This document shows, in pieces, positions 34,033 through 43,957 of a stretch of 64,000 bases of DNA. Origin of the DNA: Metasolibacillus sp. GTDB taxonomy: Bacteria > Bacillota > Bacilli > Bacillales_A > Planococcaceae. The notes beneath the pieces are model-generated. The model saw nothing but the letters and a program-made list of their open reading frames with translations, was not told where the DNA came from and made no database searches. The translations under genes were made by a program, and so were the position numbers. Location of the stretch: positions 241,824 to 305,823 of the forward strand of contig NZ_JAMBIZ010000001.1 of NCBI RefSeq assembly GCF_025291715.1, given 5' to 3'. Numbering within the stretch: the stretch's first letter is position 1; every line of letters begins with the position of its first letter.

Positions 34033-35415
34033 ATGAAGCCTATACCTGTTAGTGCTGTCGTAGAAATAGTCAGTGGAGAATTGATAAAAGGGTCCGCAGA
34101 TCTTGTAATTGAGCATGGTGCGTACCGTTTGAAACAAATCAAGCATAAAAGGACGATTTTTTTTACAAATACGAAAATTGTCAATTGGCAAAGCGTAGCG
34201 GCATTTTTTCCGTTAGTTATTGTGACAGAATGGAGCTATCGTCTAAGGGAAATACCTGATGGTGTAACAGTTGTGAAAGTAGAAAATATGACAAATGCGT
34301 ATTGGCAGTTTGTGGAATATTACCGCCGCCAATTTAACATTCCGATTGTTGCCATTACAGGAACGGCTGGAAAAACGACAACAAAGGATATGGTGAAGCA
34401 TATATTGTCAAATGACTATGAGGTTGTTGCGACACATTTAAGCAATAATTCCCGAACGGAGCTTCTCCAAAATTTATTGCGCATTAGTGAAACGACAGAG
34501 GCGGCCGTTTTTGAAACGGCAGTTGGTGCTCCGGGAGATGTGCTAGGCGCAGGGCGTTATTTTCAGCCATCTATTGGTGTCATTACAAACATTGGCTCAC
34601 ATCACTTAAATTACTGTAAAACGCAGGAAGGATATATCGAGGCAAAGGCGGAAATGCTGCAAATCGTTGGCAAAGGCACGCTCATTATTAATGCGGATGA
34701 TGCTAATACAAAAAAAATAAATCTTCGCGCGTTTCAAGGGAAAATTATTCGCTTTGGCAAGCATAACGCGGATTTTTTAGTAAGTAGCATTACGTATACG
34801 GAGCGTGGCATGCGCTTTATTTTGCATCATCAAAATAAGCAATATGTCGTGAAAATACCTGGCTATGGGGAGCACCAAGTATACAATGCTTTAGCAGCAC
34901 TTGCGGTTGTACATGAAATTGGCATGCCATTGCACAAGGCCATTGCACAGCTTGCGACATTCCGCAAGTTAAATAAGCAGCTGCAAATTTTAAAAGGGAT
35001 TAATGGCTCGATGCTTATCGATGATACGTGGAGCATTACAACGACCTCGCTGGATGCAGCATTACACGTATTAAATAAGCTTGGGCAAGGCAAAAAGAAA
35101 ATTGCGGTCATTGGCACGATTACTGATTTAGGGTCATGGGGCTATAGCATTCATAAGCAAGCGGGTGAGATTATTTACAAGCATGGGGTGGATGTGCTCA
35201 TTACCATCGGCGAGCATGCCAGCATCATGGCTTCAAAGGCGCAGCAATTAGGGCTTGAGGCCGATATTTACAGCTTTAAAAATAATATGTTAGCACGCAG
35301 CCTTTTGAAAAAAATTGTTGATAGCAATACGATCATTTTAATTAAAGGGGATATGTATAGCGAGGCAATCCATGAATTAGCCGCGCAATTGCGTCGAGGG
35401 GAGGAGCTAGCTTGA
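34033..35415 (+). CDS. MurF-like ligase, first of a tandem pair
   Basis: The protein has 460 residues; ATG after AGAAGGGGGGAG. The P-loop TGTAGKTTTK is at about residue 110, followed by the Mur middle domain (ADDANTKKINLR; YGEHQVYNALAALAVVHE) and C-terminal domain (IDDTWSITTTSLDAALHVL). The order is that of MurF/MurE ligases, but the N-terminal UDP-MurNAc-tripeptide binding domain is short and lacks the conserved GDLFVAL/DGH-type motifs, and the YNANP motif of MurF is replaced by DTWSITTTS. The substrate is therefore probably not the normal peptidoglycan precursor. Its stop overlaps the start of the next paralogue (TTGA). Confidence 0.78.
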   Translation: MKPIPVSAVVEIVSGELIKGSADLVIEHGAYRLKQIKHKRTIFFTNTKIVNWQSVAAFFPLVIVTEWSYRLREIPDGVTVVKVENMTNAYWQFVEYYRRQFNIPIVAITGTAGKTTTKDMVKHILSNDYEVVATHLSNNSRTELLQNLLRISETTEAAVFETAVGAPGDVLGAGRYFQPSIGVITNIGSHHLNYCKTQEGYIEAKAEMLQIVGKGTLIINADDANTKKINLRAFQGKIIRFGKHNADFLVSSITYTERGMRFILHHQNKQYVVKIPGYGEHQVYNALAALAVVHEIGMPLHKAIAQLATFRKLNKQLQILKGINGSMLIDDTWSITTTSLDAALHVLNKLGQGKKKIAVIGTITDLGSWGYSIHKQAGEIIYKHGVDVLITIGEHASIMASKAQQLGLEADIYSFKNNMLARSLLKKIVDSNTIILIKGDMYSEAIHELAAQLRRGEELA

Positions 35416-36803
35416 TTGCATTGTCTGTCAAAGACCTCCAAGCATTGTTAGGCGGTCAAGTTTTACAAGGCGCAACGAACTTTTCAGTGAAGCAGGCGCT
35501 GCATTATACACAGTTAGATAGCGTGAAGCGTTATGCGTTGATTTTCCTTCGTAAAAGTGAAAGCGTCGATTGGAAAAGGCTGGAGCAGCACACGCCGTTG
35601 TTAATTGTATCAGATAAAGCGGAGGAGGAGCTACGCAAGGCTCCTGCTTCTATTACGGTTTTACAAGTAAAAAATATGCATGGCGCATTTTGGCAATTTG
35701 TCGACTACTACCGCACACTTTTTACGATTCCAGTCGTAGCATTAACAGGCACGTGCGGGAAGACAACAACGAAGGAAATGCTCCGTCATATTTTACTTGG
35801 CGATTGGCAAGTGCAGGCAACGGTTAGTAGCATTAACGAGCCGAGGCAATCGCTCAATTACTTAACGATGGTTGATAAGCAAACAAAGGCAGCCATTTTC
35901 GAATTAGGCTTAGGCAATTTAGGCAATATTAAGCATCAATGCTTAATTTATAAGCCAACTATCGGCATTATTACGAATATTGGTGTCCATCATTTAGATG
36001 GCTGTAAAAGCTTAGAGGGCTATATTCAGGCCAAGGCAGAAATCGTAGAGGGCATCGCACAAAATGGCACATTAATTATGAATGCAGACGATGCTAACAG
36101 CAAAAAAATTTCATTAGCTGCCTTTAAAGGAAAGGTCATGACATTTAGCGTGAAGCAAAACGCCGATTTCAAAGCGAGCAACGTACGCTACGGAGAGGGC
36201 GGAATGCGCTTCACTTTAAATAAAGGAAAGGAGCGCTATGATTGCTTCGTGCCAGGCTACGGAGAGCATCAAGTCTATAATGCGTTAGCAGCGCTTGCTG
36301 CTACGACAGAAATGGGCTTCCCACTGCGCAAAGCGATTGCTAAGCTGCGCACCTTTAAAAATATGGAGCGCCATTTACAGTTTTCTAAAGGGCTAGCAGG
36401 CAGCACGATTATTGACGATACGTGGACCAATAACCCAACCTCGATTGAAGCGGCGTTGAAGGTGCTAGCAGCAGTCGGCAAAGATAAAAAGCGCATCGTT
36501 ATTTTAGGGGATATTAAAAGGCTTGGCAGCTATGAGCGGCAATATCATCGTGAAATCGGCTCGCTACTTGCGAAACAACCTGTTGATACATTAATTACAA
36601 TTGGACAACGTGCGAAGGATATTGCACTTCAAGCGAAGGCAGATGGCATCACTGCTGACGTGCATAGCTTTGCAGATGTCAAAGGTGTGATGGCTTTGCT
36701 GCAAAAAATCGTTACGAAAAATTCATTAATTTTAATTAAAGGGCCAATGTCCAGCAGGTCGATGATTGATTTTGCAAATGAATTGAAGGGGGATTTAAAG
36801 TAG
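35412..36803 (+). CDS. MurF-like ligase, second of a tandem pair
   Basis: The protein has 463 residues and starts at TTG 35412, overlapping the previous stop, with GGGGAGGAG before it. It is clearly paralogous to the preceding gene: same N-terminal pattern (VLQVKNMHGAFWQFVDYYRT), P-loop TGTCGKTTTK, MNADDANSKKISLAAF, CFVPGYGEHQVYNALAALAA and IIDDTWTNNPTSIEAALKVL. The two differ over most of their lengths, so the duplication is old and the pair may have separate substrates or form a heteromer. It ends before a strong terminator that it shares with the NlpC gene. Confidence 0.78.
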   Translation: MIALSVKDLQALLGGQVLQGATNFSVKQALHYTQLDSVKRYALIFLRKSESVDWKRLEQHTPLLIVSDKAEEELRKAPASITVLQVKNMHGAFWQFVDYYRTLFTIPVVALTGTCGKTTTKEMLRHILLGDWQVQATVSSINEPRQSLNYLTMVDKQTKAAIFELGLGNLGNIKHQCLIYKPTIGIITNIGVHHLDGCKSLEGYIQAKAEIVEGIAQNGTLIMNADDANSKKISLAAFKGKVMTFSVKQNADFKASNVRYGEGGMRFTLNKGKERYDCFVPGYGEHQVYNALAALAATTEMGFPLRKAIAKLRTFKNMERHLQFSKGLAGSTIIDDTWTNNPTSIEAALKVLAAVGKDKKRIVILGDIKRLGSYERQYHREIGSLLAKQPVDTLITIGQRAKDIALQAKADGITADVHSFADVKGVMALLQKIVTKNSLILIKGPMSSRSMIDFANELKGDLK

Positions 36804-36843
36804 TGATTCGCCCGATTAAGCACTGAATTCGCCCGCAAAATAA

Positions 36844-36867
36844 GCGTGCCTGATTTTTCAGGCACGC
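36844..36867. terminator. Bidirectional terminator
   Basis: GCGTGCCTGA pairs exactly with TCAGGCACGC around a four-T loop. A T run on the plus strand and A-rich flank on the other side serve both converging genes. Upstream (36804-36843) lies a short GATTCGCCCG-type repeat, twice, with the same repetitive flavour as 32381-32605. Confidence 0.82.
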
Positions 36868-36873
36868 CCTCTT

Positions 36874-37800
36874 TTATTTCGTAATGCGCTTCGCTGTAAT
36901 ATAGCGATCTTTATAATAGTCTACTAGCAACAAACGCGTAATGACGCCATCCTTTGTTGGTAAAATAATGCGGTGCTCACCTGCATAAATACCAACTAAT
37001 GAAGGGTTTTTAGAGCCCTTTGCACTGCTGAAAAAGACGAGATCCCCTTTTTGTAAATTGTTGCGGGCAACGGTTGTCCCAAGCTTCATTTGCTCCGATA
37101 ATACGGTTGTATTGATTTTCACACCGCTTTGACTTAGTACATATTGTACGTAGCCACCAGCCGTAAAGCGCTTTTGTGCAGCTACATTGGCAGTGCCGAT
37201 GCGTGCGCTATTTTTATATAGCAACGCCTTATCAACAATTTTTTCACCTGTCGAAGCGGGGTTAGCAGTCATTAATGATGGCAACACGCGACGAGCAGCA
37301 TAGTAATTATCTTTATAATACGGCTTGCTATTCATATCTGAAATGACGATATTTTGCTTTGTATCCGCCATATGCAAAAGCTTATTATTGCCAATGTAAA
37401 TGCCTACATGGTCAGGGTCTGTCCCTGTTTTTTTACTTTTGAAAAAGACTAAATCGCCTTTTTGTAATTGGCTTCTTGATACGGCTTTCCCTTGCTTAAG
37501 CATATAATCTTCGTTATACGTACCTAAGTCAACACCATTTTTCTCAAAAATATACATTAAAAATGAAGCACAGGAGAATTTATAAGGTGCTGTTGGCTTA
37601 TATTGCGTATTGCTATATGTGGCTTTCCCTATTAAGCTTTTTCCTGTCGCAATAATTTGATCTGCCTTTTGATTGACTGCTTGTTGGCTGACAGTGGCAG
37701 CGGCTACCTCCGTTGTTTGCAAAGCACTAGGCAGTATTGGTAGTGAGCTACAGCTAATCGTTAATGCTAATGTCGCTGTTAGTATTTGTTTTTTCATCAT
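36874..37800 (-). CDS. Secreted tandem NlpC/P60 protein with inactive second domain
   Basis: ATG 37800 follows AGGAGGGATC and gives 308 residues with an N-terminal signal peptide (hydrophobic to about residue 27, then AAATVS). The first NlpC/P60 domain, about residues 35-175, has the catalytic Cys in KFSCASFLMY and His in PDHVGIYIG. The second, about 185-305, has the same fold and strands (LQKGDLVFF, VGIYAGEHR), but its Cys position reads RFTAGGY and its His position PSLVGIY, so it is not catalytic. The first domain should hydrolyse cell-wall peptide bonds; the second may bind or position the substrate. Convergent to the Mur-type genes, it may be part of the same envelope theme. Confidence 0.88.
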   Translation of the reverse strand: MMKKQILTATLALTISCSSLPILPSALQTTEVAAATVSQQAVNQKADQIIATGKSLIGKATYSNTQYKPTAPYKFSCASFLMYIFEKNGVDLGTYNEDYMLKQGKAVSRSQLQKGDLVFFKSKKTGTDPDHVGIYIGNNKLLHMADTKQNIVISDMNSKPYYKDNYYAARRVLPSLMTANPASTGEKIVDKALLYKNSARIGTANVAAQKRFTAGGYVQYVLSQSGVKINTTVLSEQMKLGTTVARNNLQKGDLVFFSSAKGSKNPSLVGIYAGEHRIILPTKDGVITRLLLVDYYKDRYITAKRITK

Positions 37801-38057
37801 GATCCCTCCTGATTTCAAGCTCGTCCCGATTGTAGCACGCATAAATTGTGTATTTGGGAGGTAAGTTTATCCAATCGGGAATGTAACAATTTGAAACCGT
37901 TATAGGTCAAGGGGGGAGGACAGCAATTTACAGTTGTGTAACAAATGTAACAAAAAAGCTGATAAAAAGGCGTTTTATAAATGATTTATGAAATTTCAGT
38001 TAATTTATTATTAGGAAAATGGTAATATAAATACTTACTAGATGAGGTGATGAATGT

Positions 38058-39638
38058 ATGCTAACGATTTTTGGAGGGATTGGGCTGTTCCTGCTTGGCA
38101 TGTCGATGCTTACGAACGGACTGAAGGAAATTGCAGGAGAAGCGCTAAAGCGTTGGCTCAATAAGTTTACGAGAGGAACGTTTAGCTCCATGCTGTCAGG
38201 AATTTTTATGACCATCTTAGTGCAGTCCTCAACAGCAACGACCTTGTTAACAATCGGCTTTGTCAGCGCAGGCTTGCTAACATTTATTCAGTCCATCGGT
38301 GTCATTATTGGTGCAAATATTGGGAGTACATCAACAGGGTGGATTATTTCATTAATTGGCTTTAAAATTAGCCTGCAAGCAATGGCATTGCCGATTATTG
38401 GCGTTGGTGTCTTTATGTCGTTTATCGCACCGCGCGATATTAAAAAATTCGGTGGTGTCTTGGCAGGCTTCGGCTTGCTATTTTTAGGAATTGATATGCT
38501 ACAACAAGGAATGGGCGATGCGCAAAATTTAATTGCCTTCGATAAAATTCCTGCTAATTCATTTATGTCGATTATCCTACTTATTCTCATTGGCGTCATT
38601 ATGACGATTATTATGCAAGCATCAAGCGCAGCCATGGCAGCGACATTAGCGGCTTTATTTACAGGCGCAATTGATTTTGAACAGGCTGCTTATTTAGTCA
38701 TTGGGCAAAATATCGGCACAACAGCAACGGCATTGTTTGCAGCAATTGGTGCATCGGTAGCGGCAAAGCGTACTGCGATGACCCATTTATTGTTTAATGT
38801 AGTGACCGCGATCATTGTGACCGCGACATTCCCGTACTTTTTACAATTAGTGCGTTTGCTGACAGAAGCGACAACAGGACACTTTGATGAAACGATGGCA
38901 TTAGCTATTTTCCATACGTTATTCAGCGTGCTCGGTGCGATTATTTTCATGCCATTTATTCAACAGTTCGCAAAGCTTTTAATGAAAATTGTACCAGAGC
39001 GTGAAAATGCTTTAACACGCAATTTAGATAAAAAGCTTTTAGAAGTACCTTCTGTTGCACTGGATGTTTCGTTTAAAACGATTCGCGATATTTTAATCGT
39101 CTTAACAACGGCACAAAGCGCCTTAATGGTGACGAAAAAATTCACAGCAGACTATGAGCGCAAAATGGATGAAGTCGAAGAGGCCATTCAAATTACAAAT
39201 GATTTTTTAAATGCCATTCAATCTACATCTAAAAGAGAACGCAATAAGCATATCGCCATTTTACATACACAGGACCATCTTGTTCGCTTAGTCAAGGTGC
39301 TACGTGAAGAGCAGCAGCTAGAGGCGCTCGTATTGCAGCCACAATTAATGACAGAGTGGCAGGAAATATTAGCAGATGTACAGCAATATTTGACTGGGGA
39401 GCAGCCAATCAGCGATATTGCCCAAATACTAGAGGGGCATTCACGCATGATGGCAGAGGCGCGCCGCAATAAGCGTAACGAATATTTCGAGCGCTCTGTT
39501 GCGAACGAAACGGAGCTAGGTGTAGCTGTTTCGAAGGTAGGGGCACTGCTTTGGATTGATCGCCTCGTCTATCATTATTGGCGTTCAACCGCACGAATGG
39601 CGGAATTCCAGCAGCTTGATGAGGAAAAGCGCATTTGA
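38058..39638 (+). CDS. Na+/phosphate cotransporter family protein (NptA/YjbB type)
   Basis: The protein has 526 residues; ATG after GAGGTGATGAATGT. It is highly hydrophobic to about residue 310, with two copies of the signature Q-S/A-S-S: VQSSTATTLLTIGF and MQASSAAMAATLAAL, the inverted-repeat motif of the NptA/PF02690 family. The C-terminal 200 residues are helical and soluble like PhoU. The transporter carries phosphate with sodium across the membrane. It stands alone, with a promoter-like region (GGTAATATAAAT) upstream and a strong terminator behind. Confidence 0.9.
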   Translation: MLTIFGGIGLFLLGMSMLTNGLKEIAGEALKRWLNKFTRGTFSSMLSGIFMTILVQSSTATTLLTIGFVSAGLLTFIQSIGVIIGANIGSTSTGWIISLIGFKISLQAMALPIIGVGVFMSFIAPRDIKKFGGVLAGFGLLFLGIDMLQQGMGDAQNLIAFDKIPANSFMSIILLILIGVIMTIIMQASSAAMAATLAALFTGAIDFEQAAYLVIGQNIGTTATALFAAIGASVAAKRTAMTHLLFNVVTAIIVTATFPYFLQLVRLLTEATTGHFDETMALAIFHTLFSVLGAIIFMPFIQQFAKLLMKIVPERENALTRNLDKKLLEVPSVALDVSFKTIRDILIVLTTAQSALMVTKKFTADYERKMDEVEEAIQITNDFLNAIQSTSKRERNKHIAILHTQDHLVRLVKVLREEQQLEALVLQPQLMTEWQEILADVQQYLTGEQPISDIAQILEGHSRMMAEARRNKRNEYFERSVANETELGVAVSKVGALLWIDRLVYHYWRSTARMAEFQQLDEEKRI

Positions 39639-39646
39639 GCCAATGA

Positions 39647-39684
39647 AAAGAGGTGTCTGTAAGTCGACTTACAGACACCTCTTT
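39647..39684. terminator. Perfect 38-bp palindromic terminator
   Basis: AAAGAGGTGTCTGTAAGTC pairs with its exact complement, ending in CTTT, centre GTCGAC. It terminates the converging transporter and chemoreceptor genes. Confidence 0.88.
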
Positions 39685-39692
39685 AGCATGTG

Positions 39693-41375
39693 CTATAGCT
39701 TAAAGTGATTAATAACTGCTTGTAATTGCTCTGCTAAGTTTGTTAATGATTCCGTTGCTGCTGAAATTTCCTCTGTTGAGCCAAGCTGTATTTCAGTTGA
39801 ACGATTGCTGCTTTCAGCATTCGTCAATGCGAGCTGGGCTAAGCGCTGAATTTCAGTTGTATGTTCTAAAATGCTTGTACTAATTTGAGATATCGCATGA
39901 ATCGACTCATCAATATCTGAAGAATTGTGACGCACCGTTGTAACCATTTGAGCTAATTCATTAAAGACAAGCGTCACTTGCTCTGATTTTGCAAGTCCAT
40001 CATTGACGCGGTTTGTTTCCTCATGAATCGAAGTAATAACGGTTTGAATGTCGCCTTGAATTTCTGAAACCATCATTTGAATTTTCTCAGCAGAAAGGCG
40101 TGATTCCTCCGCAAGATGGCGCACTTCATCCGCAACAACTGCAAAGCCCTTTCCAGCTTCTCCTGCACGTGCAGCTTCGATAGCAGCGTTCAATGCCAAT
40201 AAATTCGTTTGGTCGGCGATGCTTGTAATGATATTAATAATATCGCCAATCTCCTGCGATTTTTTGTCCAGACTGTTAACGGATGTTTCCGTTATTTGTG
40301 AAGATTCCGCAATGGAATGAATTTGCTCATTGACGGCTTTCACTGCATGTGAACCGATTTCTGTTTGCTGTAATGTCGCTTGGGATAATTGACCAAGCTG
40401 TGTTACTCTTTCGGCAATTGATTGCACATTATGATTCATATCTGCAAAGGAATTGGCGATGTCAGTTAAATTTGTTAATTGTGTTGTTGCATTTTCAACA
40501 GAGCTTTGCGCAAGCTCTGCAATCGATTCAGCAGCCCCCATCGTTTCATTTGTTGTAGCGGACAGCTCCTCTGCACTTGCAGATACTTGCTGGCTAGAGT
40601 CTGTCGCTTCGCTAACCACACGTGTTATAGCTAATTGCATTTCGTTTAAGCCAGCAGCAAGTGTGGTGATTTCATCCGCTCCTTTTATTTGTAGCGGTGC
40701 TGCTGTTAAATCACCTTGTGCGATTAACGCAGCACGATCGACAGCAAGCGTTAGGCGCTGAATCATTTGGCGACTGAACATATAGGAAATAACGAGTGCA
40801 ACAATCGTTGTCACGATAATTAAAATAATGCTTACTGTTAAAATATGCTGATAAACATCCTCTGTGCTTTGCTGTACTTGCTGTAGCTCTACTGTATGGC
40901 TAACGAGTGCCTCATCAAATGCAGCTTTAGCATCCTCAAAAAGCGGCTTTCCAAGCTTTAAGCCTTCCTCTGCCTCAGCCCAACGACTGCTTTGAATGAG
41001 CTGATGATTTGTGCGCACACGTTCATCAAATAGCAGCCACTTTTCTTTAAATTGATTAAAATCCTGTTGGAGCTGCTCTGTTAAAATAGTCTTGTCAAAA
41101 GCGGTCTGTAGCGCTTGAATTTCATCTAAATCTGCAAGGGCAAATGCAGTTGCCTCTTTATTTTGAAAAGCAAGCGCTGTTAGCATTTGAACACGCGTAT
41201 TTTCCGTTAAATTAGCAATTTCGATTAATTCAATAGACGGCTCTACACCGTTTGTATAAAGCGTTTGACTACTGTCCTTTAATTTTGAAGACTGTGTCAT
41301 AGAGTAAATGCTGAGCGCAACAAATAACAGAATGACAATGGAAAATGATAGAAGAACTTTCCAAAATAATTTCAT
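39693..41375 (-). CDS. Methyl-accepting chemotaxis protein, transmembrane
   Basis: The protein has 560 residues; ATG after GAAAGGAAGTATCGTACTT. A first transmembrane helix is at about 7-26 and a second at about 180-202. The periplasm-type loop between them is helical (four-helix bundle sensor, [20 protein letters not shown]). A HAMP domain follows ([20 protein letters not shown]), then the long coiled-coil signalling domain with the hairpin tip [20 protein letters not shown] and [14 protein letters not shown]. It senses an unknown ligand and controls CheA. No chemotaxis operon is nearby, as is common for scattered receptors. Confidence 0.93.
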   Translation of the reverse strand: MKLFWKVLLSFSIVILLFVALSIYSMTQSSKLKDSSQTLYTNGVEPSIELIEIANLTENTRVQMLTALAFQNKEATAFALADLDEIQALQTAFDKTILTEQLQQDFNQFKEKWLLFDERVRTNHQLIQSSRWAEAEEGLKLGKPLFEDAKAAFDEALVSHTVELQQVQQSTEDVYQHILTVSIILIIVTTIVALVISYMFSRQMIQRLTLAVDRAALIAQGDLTAAPLQIKGADEITTLAAGLNEMQLAITRVVSEATDSSQQVSASAEELSATTNETMGAAESIAELAQSSVENATTQLTNLTDIANSFADMNHNVQSIAERVTQLGQLSQATLQQTEIGSHAVKAVNEQIHSIAESSQITETSVNSLDKKSQEIGDIINIITSIADQTNLLALNAAIEAARAGEAGKGFAVVADEVRHLAEESRLSAEKIQMMVSEIQGDIQTVITSIHEETNRVNDGLAKSEQVTLVFNELAQMVTTVRHNSSDIDESIHAISQISTSILEHTTEIQRLAQLALTNAESSNRSTEIQLGSTEEISAATESLTNLAEQLQAVINHFKL

Positions 41376-41571
41376 AAGTACGATACTTCCTTTCTAATTT
41401 CTAATATGGGAAAAACTATGTATTTATTGTTTAATTATAGCAATTAACAGAGGTGAAACCTATCTTTTTCTTTTGTAGTGAGCCAAAATCATTATATCGG
41501 AGGCTTTATTCATGATTTGGCTGAATCATGGTAAAATAAGAAGCATCATAGATGGAAAAGGGGATAGATGT

Positions 41572-42228
41572 GTGAATATACGCATTGAATGGTTATATAA
41601 GGCGAAAAATGGAGCAGAAACGCTATTTCATTCAGCGCTATTACCAGCAGCGCAAGTGCTGATGCTTGTGGAGGATGTCATGCAGACAGGGCGAGTGAAA
41701 AATATTGTGTTAACAGATGCATATGACAGCACATGGACGTTAAAGGAGCTAAAAAAATATGTGCAAGAAGTCGCCTCTGAGCCGCAAAATATCACGATTT
41801 ACTTTGACGGAGGCTTTCAGCAAAATACAAAAACAGCGGGCCTAGGCTATGTTGTTTATTTTGAGCAAGATGGCAAAGCTTATCGCATGCGTAAAAATGC
41901 CTTTGTAGAAGGACTGATATCCAATAACGAGGCAGAATATGCAGCACTGCATTTAAGTATTCGCGAGCTAGAGGAGCTAAACGTACATCATGCAACCGTG
42001 CATTTTAAAGGTGACTCACAAGTTGTCATCCGACAAATGGCAGGGGATTGGCCAGCCTATGAAAAGGAATTAGCGGCATGGGCAAATAAAATTGACAAAA
42101 GGCTAGAAAAGCTGCATATTACACCGATGTATGAGCACGTCTCAAGAAAGCAAAATGAAGAGGCAGATAGACTAGCAACACAAGCCTTAAATGGCGTTAC
42201 TATTGATGGGCGGAAGGAGCTGCAATAA
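41572..42228 (+). CDS. Ribonuclease H-like protein (YpeP/RnhA type)
   Basis: GTG 41572 is taken as start because AAAAGGGG lies upstream; ATG 41512 would add 20 residues without a site. The 218-residue protein has an N-terminal extension of about 85 residues, then an RNase HI domain with its four acidic residues visible: YFDGGFQ, NNEAEYAAL, KGDSQVVI and KQNEEADRLA. RNase H removes RNA from RNA-DNA hybrids. The N-terminal extension resembles that of Bacillus YpeP proteins. Confidence 0.85.
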   Translation: MNIRIEWLYKAKNGAETLFHSALLPAAQVLMLVEDVMQTGRVKNIVLTDAYDSTWTLKELKKYVQEVASEPQNITIYFDGGFQQNTKTAGLGYVVYFEQDGKAYRMRKNAFVEGLISNNEAEYAALHLSIRELEELNVHHATVHFKGDSQVVIRQMAGDWPAYEKELAAWANKIDKRLEKLHITPMYEHVSRKQNEEADRLATQALNGVTIDGRKELQ

Positions 42229-42303
42229 AAAATCAATAGTGAAAATAGTCGAAATAATGCTAAACTAATGATATCTAAATTTTGTCGGAAATGAGGCTAT
42301 GTT

Positions 42304-43122
42304 ATGAATGAAAAGCTAAAAATAGTAGTAGATGCAATCGATTTTTACCACGCAACATACTCAGAGGATGCTTGTATCATCGTAGCAGACACGGAAAAAA
42401 TTATTGCTTATAAAGAAGGAAAAAAGGTTCGTCTCCCGATTAAGGTTGGACAGCTTGTTGACAATTATAAAGGAACGACCTCGATTAAAGCACTATACTC
42501 AGGGCAATATTTACGAGAGGAGCATGGACCAGAATTATTTGGCTTTGCTTATATTGCGACAGCGCAGCCTATCAAAGACAATGGGCAAGTAGTTGGCGTT
42601 GTAAGCGCAATTATTTCCAACGAAAAAATAGAGGGTATCCGAACGTTAGCAACTGATTTGTCAAGCACAGTAGGCGATATGACGACAACAAACCACTCCT
42701 TAACAAAAGCGAGTGATGATGTCGTAGTGCGTCTTGATGAGCTATCAAGTCTTTCAGAAACGATGAATGAGGATATCCAGCAAATTAATACAATCGTGGC
42801 ATTCGTTAAAGATATTGCGGTTAAATCAAGAATTCTCGGCTTAAATGCTTCGATTGAAGCGGCTCGCTCTGGTGAGCATGGACGCGGCTTTGCGGTCGTG
42901 GCAGCTGAAATTCAAAAAATGGCACAAAACAGTACAGAAAGCGCGGAGGAGATCGCACAGCAATTAGAAAAAATTAAAGCATCCATCGACCGCGTCAATT
43001 TATCAACGAGTGAAATCGTTGCATTTACAGAGCAGCTATCCTCTAGCATTGAGGGCTTTGATGGTGCCTATAAAGATATCGACAATACAGCAAGCAAGCT
43101 GTTGGACATTAGCAAATATTGA
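42304..43122 (+). CDS. Soluble methyl-accepting chemotaxis protein (YfmS-like)
   Basis: The protein has 272 residues and no transmembrane segment. Residues 1-110 form a sensory domain with the pattern DACIIVADTEKIIAYKEGKK and VGVVSAIISNEKIEG. The C-terminal half is a short MCP signalling hairpin (VKSRILGLNASIEAARSGEH, RGFAVVAAEIQKMAQNSTES). Its size and architecture match cytoplasmic receptors such as Bacillus subtilis YfmS. The absence of a HAMP domain and membrane anchor suggests internal sensing. The ATG follows TGAGGCTATGTT. Confidence 0.88.
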   Translation: MNEKLKIVVDAIDFYHATYSEDACIIVADTEKIIAYKEGKKVRLPIKVGQLVDNYKGTTSIKALYSGQYLREEHGPELFGFAYIATAQPIKDNGQVVGVVSAIISNEKIEGIRTLATDLSSTVGDMTTTNHSLTKASDDVVVRLDELSSLSETMNEDIQQINTIVAFVKDIAVKSRILGLNASIEAARSGEHGRGFAVVAAEIQKMAQNSTESAEEIAQQLEKIKASIDRVNLSTSEIVAFTEQLSSSIEGFDGAYKDIDNTASKLLDISKY

Positions 43123-43134
43123 CGGAGGCACACA

Positions 43135-43947
43135 ATGAGGCAATTTCACAATGAGCAATTGACCGTTTATATGAGTCAGCTCTTTAAAACAACTTCCACC
43201 GTTATTGCAACAGCAGATTGCATTATCTTAGTTGATCCGACTTGGCTGCCAGCAGAAATCGCCACAATTCAAGCTGATATCGCTAAAATACGCAATGACC
43301 GACCACTTTACTTGCTTTTTACACATTCGGACTGGGACCATATTCTCGGCTATGGAGCATTTCCGGAGGCAAAGGTCATTGCAAGTGAAGCGTTTCAGCA
43401 GCGCACAGACAAGGAGCAAATCGTCGAGCAAATTCGCACATTTGATGATAATTATTATATTGATCGTGCTTATCCATTGCATTATCCAACTGTCGATATT
43501 GAGATTACTGAGGATGGACAAACACTGACAATCGGTGCTACGAAGCTTACTTTTTATTTGGCAAAAGGGCACACGAATGATGGGCTATTTACAATCGTCG
43601 AACCGCTCGGCATTTGGATTGCAGGTGATTATTTATCAGATGTAGAGTTTCCATATATTTATGATAGCAGCTATGCATATGAGGATACGTTGGGCAAAGT
43701 GGATCATATATTACAGCGACATGCTATTCATTATTTAATTCCAGGGCATGGGCATATGACAATGGACAAGGCAGAAATGACAAAGCGCCAGCAGGATGCC
43801 CTTGCCTATATTCAGCAATTGCGCCAATGCATTTTACAGCAAAAAGAGAGCGACTATTTAATTACCAATTACGCTTATCCACGTAATATGCGAGCATTCC
43901 ATCAAGCAAATATTCGCTTGATGAAAGAAGAGCAGAAGACTGTTTAA
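43135..43947 (+). CDS. Metallo-beta-lactamase fold hydrolase
   Basis: The protein has 270 residues. The metal motif THSDWDHILGY (HxDxDH variant), KGHTNDGLFTIVE, IAGDYLSDVEF and IPGHGHM give the full set of ligands of an MBL-fold hydrolase. Substrate cannot be told. It is 12 bp behind the soluble chemoreceptor and has GACGGAGG as ribosome binding site, so it may be cotranscribed. Confidence 0.88.
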   Translation: MRQFHNEQLTVYMSQLFKTTSTVIATADCIILVDPTWLPAEIATIQADIAKIRNDRPLYLLFTHSDWDHILGYGAFPEAKVIASEAFQQRTDKEQIVEQIRTFDDNYYIDRAYPLHYPTVDIEITEDGQTLTIGATKLTFYLAKGHTNDGLFTIVEPLGIWIAGDYLSDVEFPYIYDSSYAYEDTLGKVDHILQRHAIHYLIPGHGHMTMDKAEMTKRQQDALAYIQQLRQCILQQKESDYLITNYAYPRNMRAFHQANIRLMKEEQKTV

Positions 43948-43957
43948 AATAGGCTTA

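Noticed and set aside
33958..34191. Minus-strand frames upstream of the first MurF-like gene
   Set aside because: They overlap the well-supported plus-strand gene and have no start signals.
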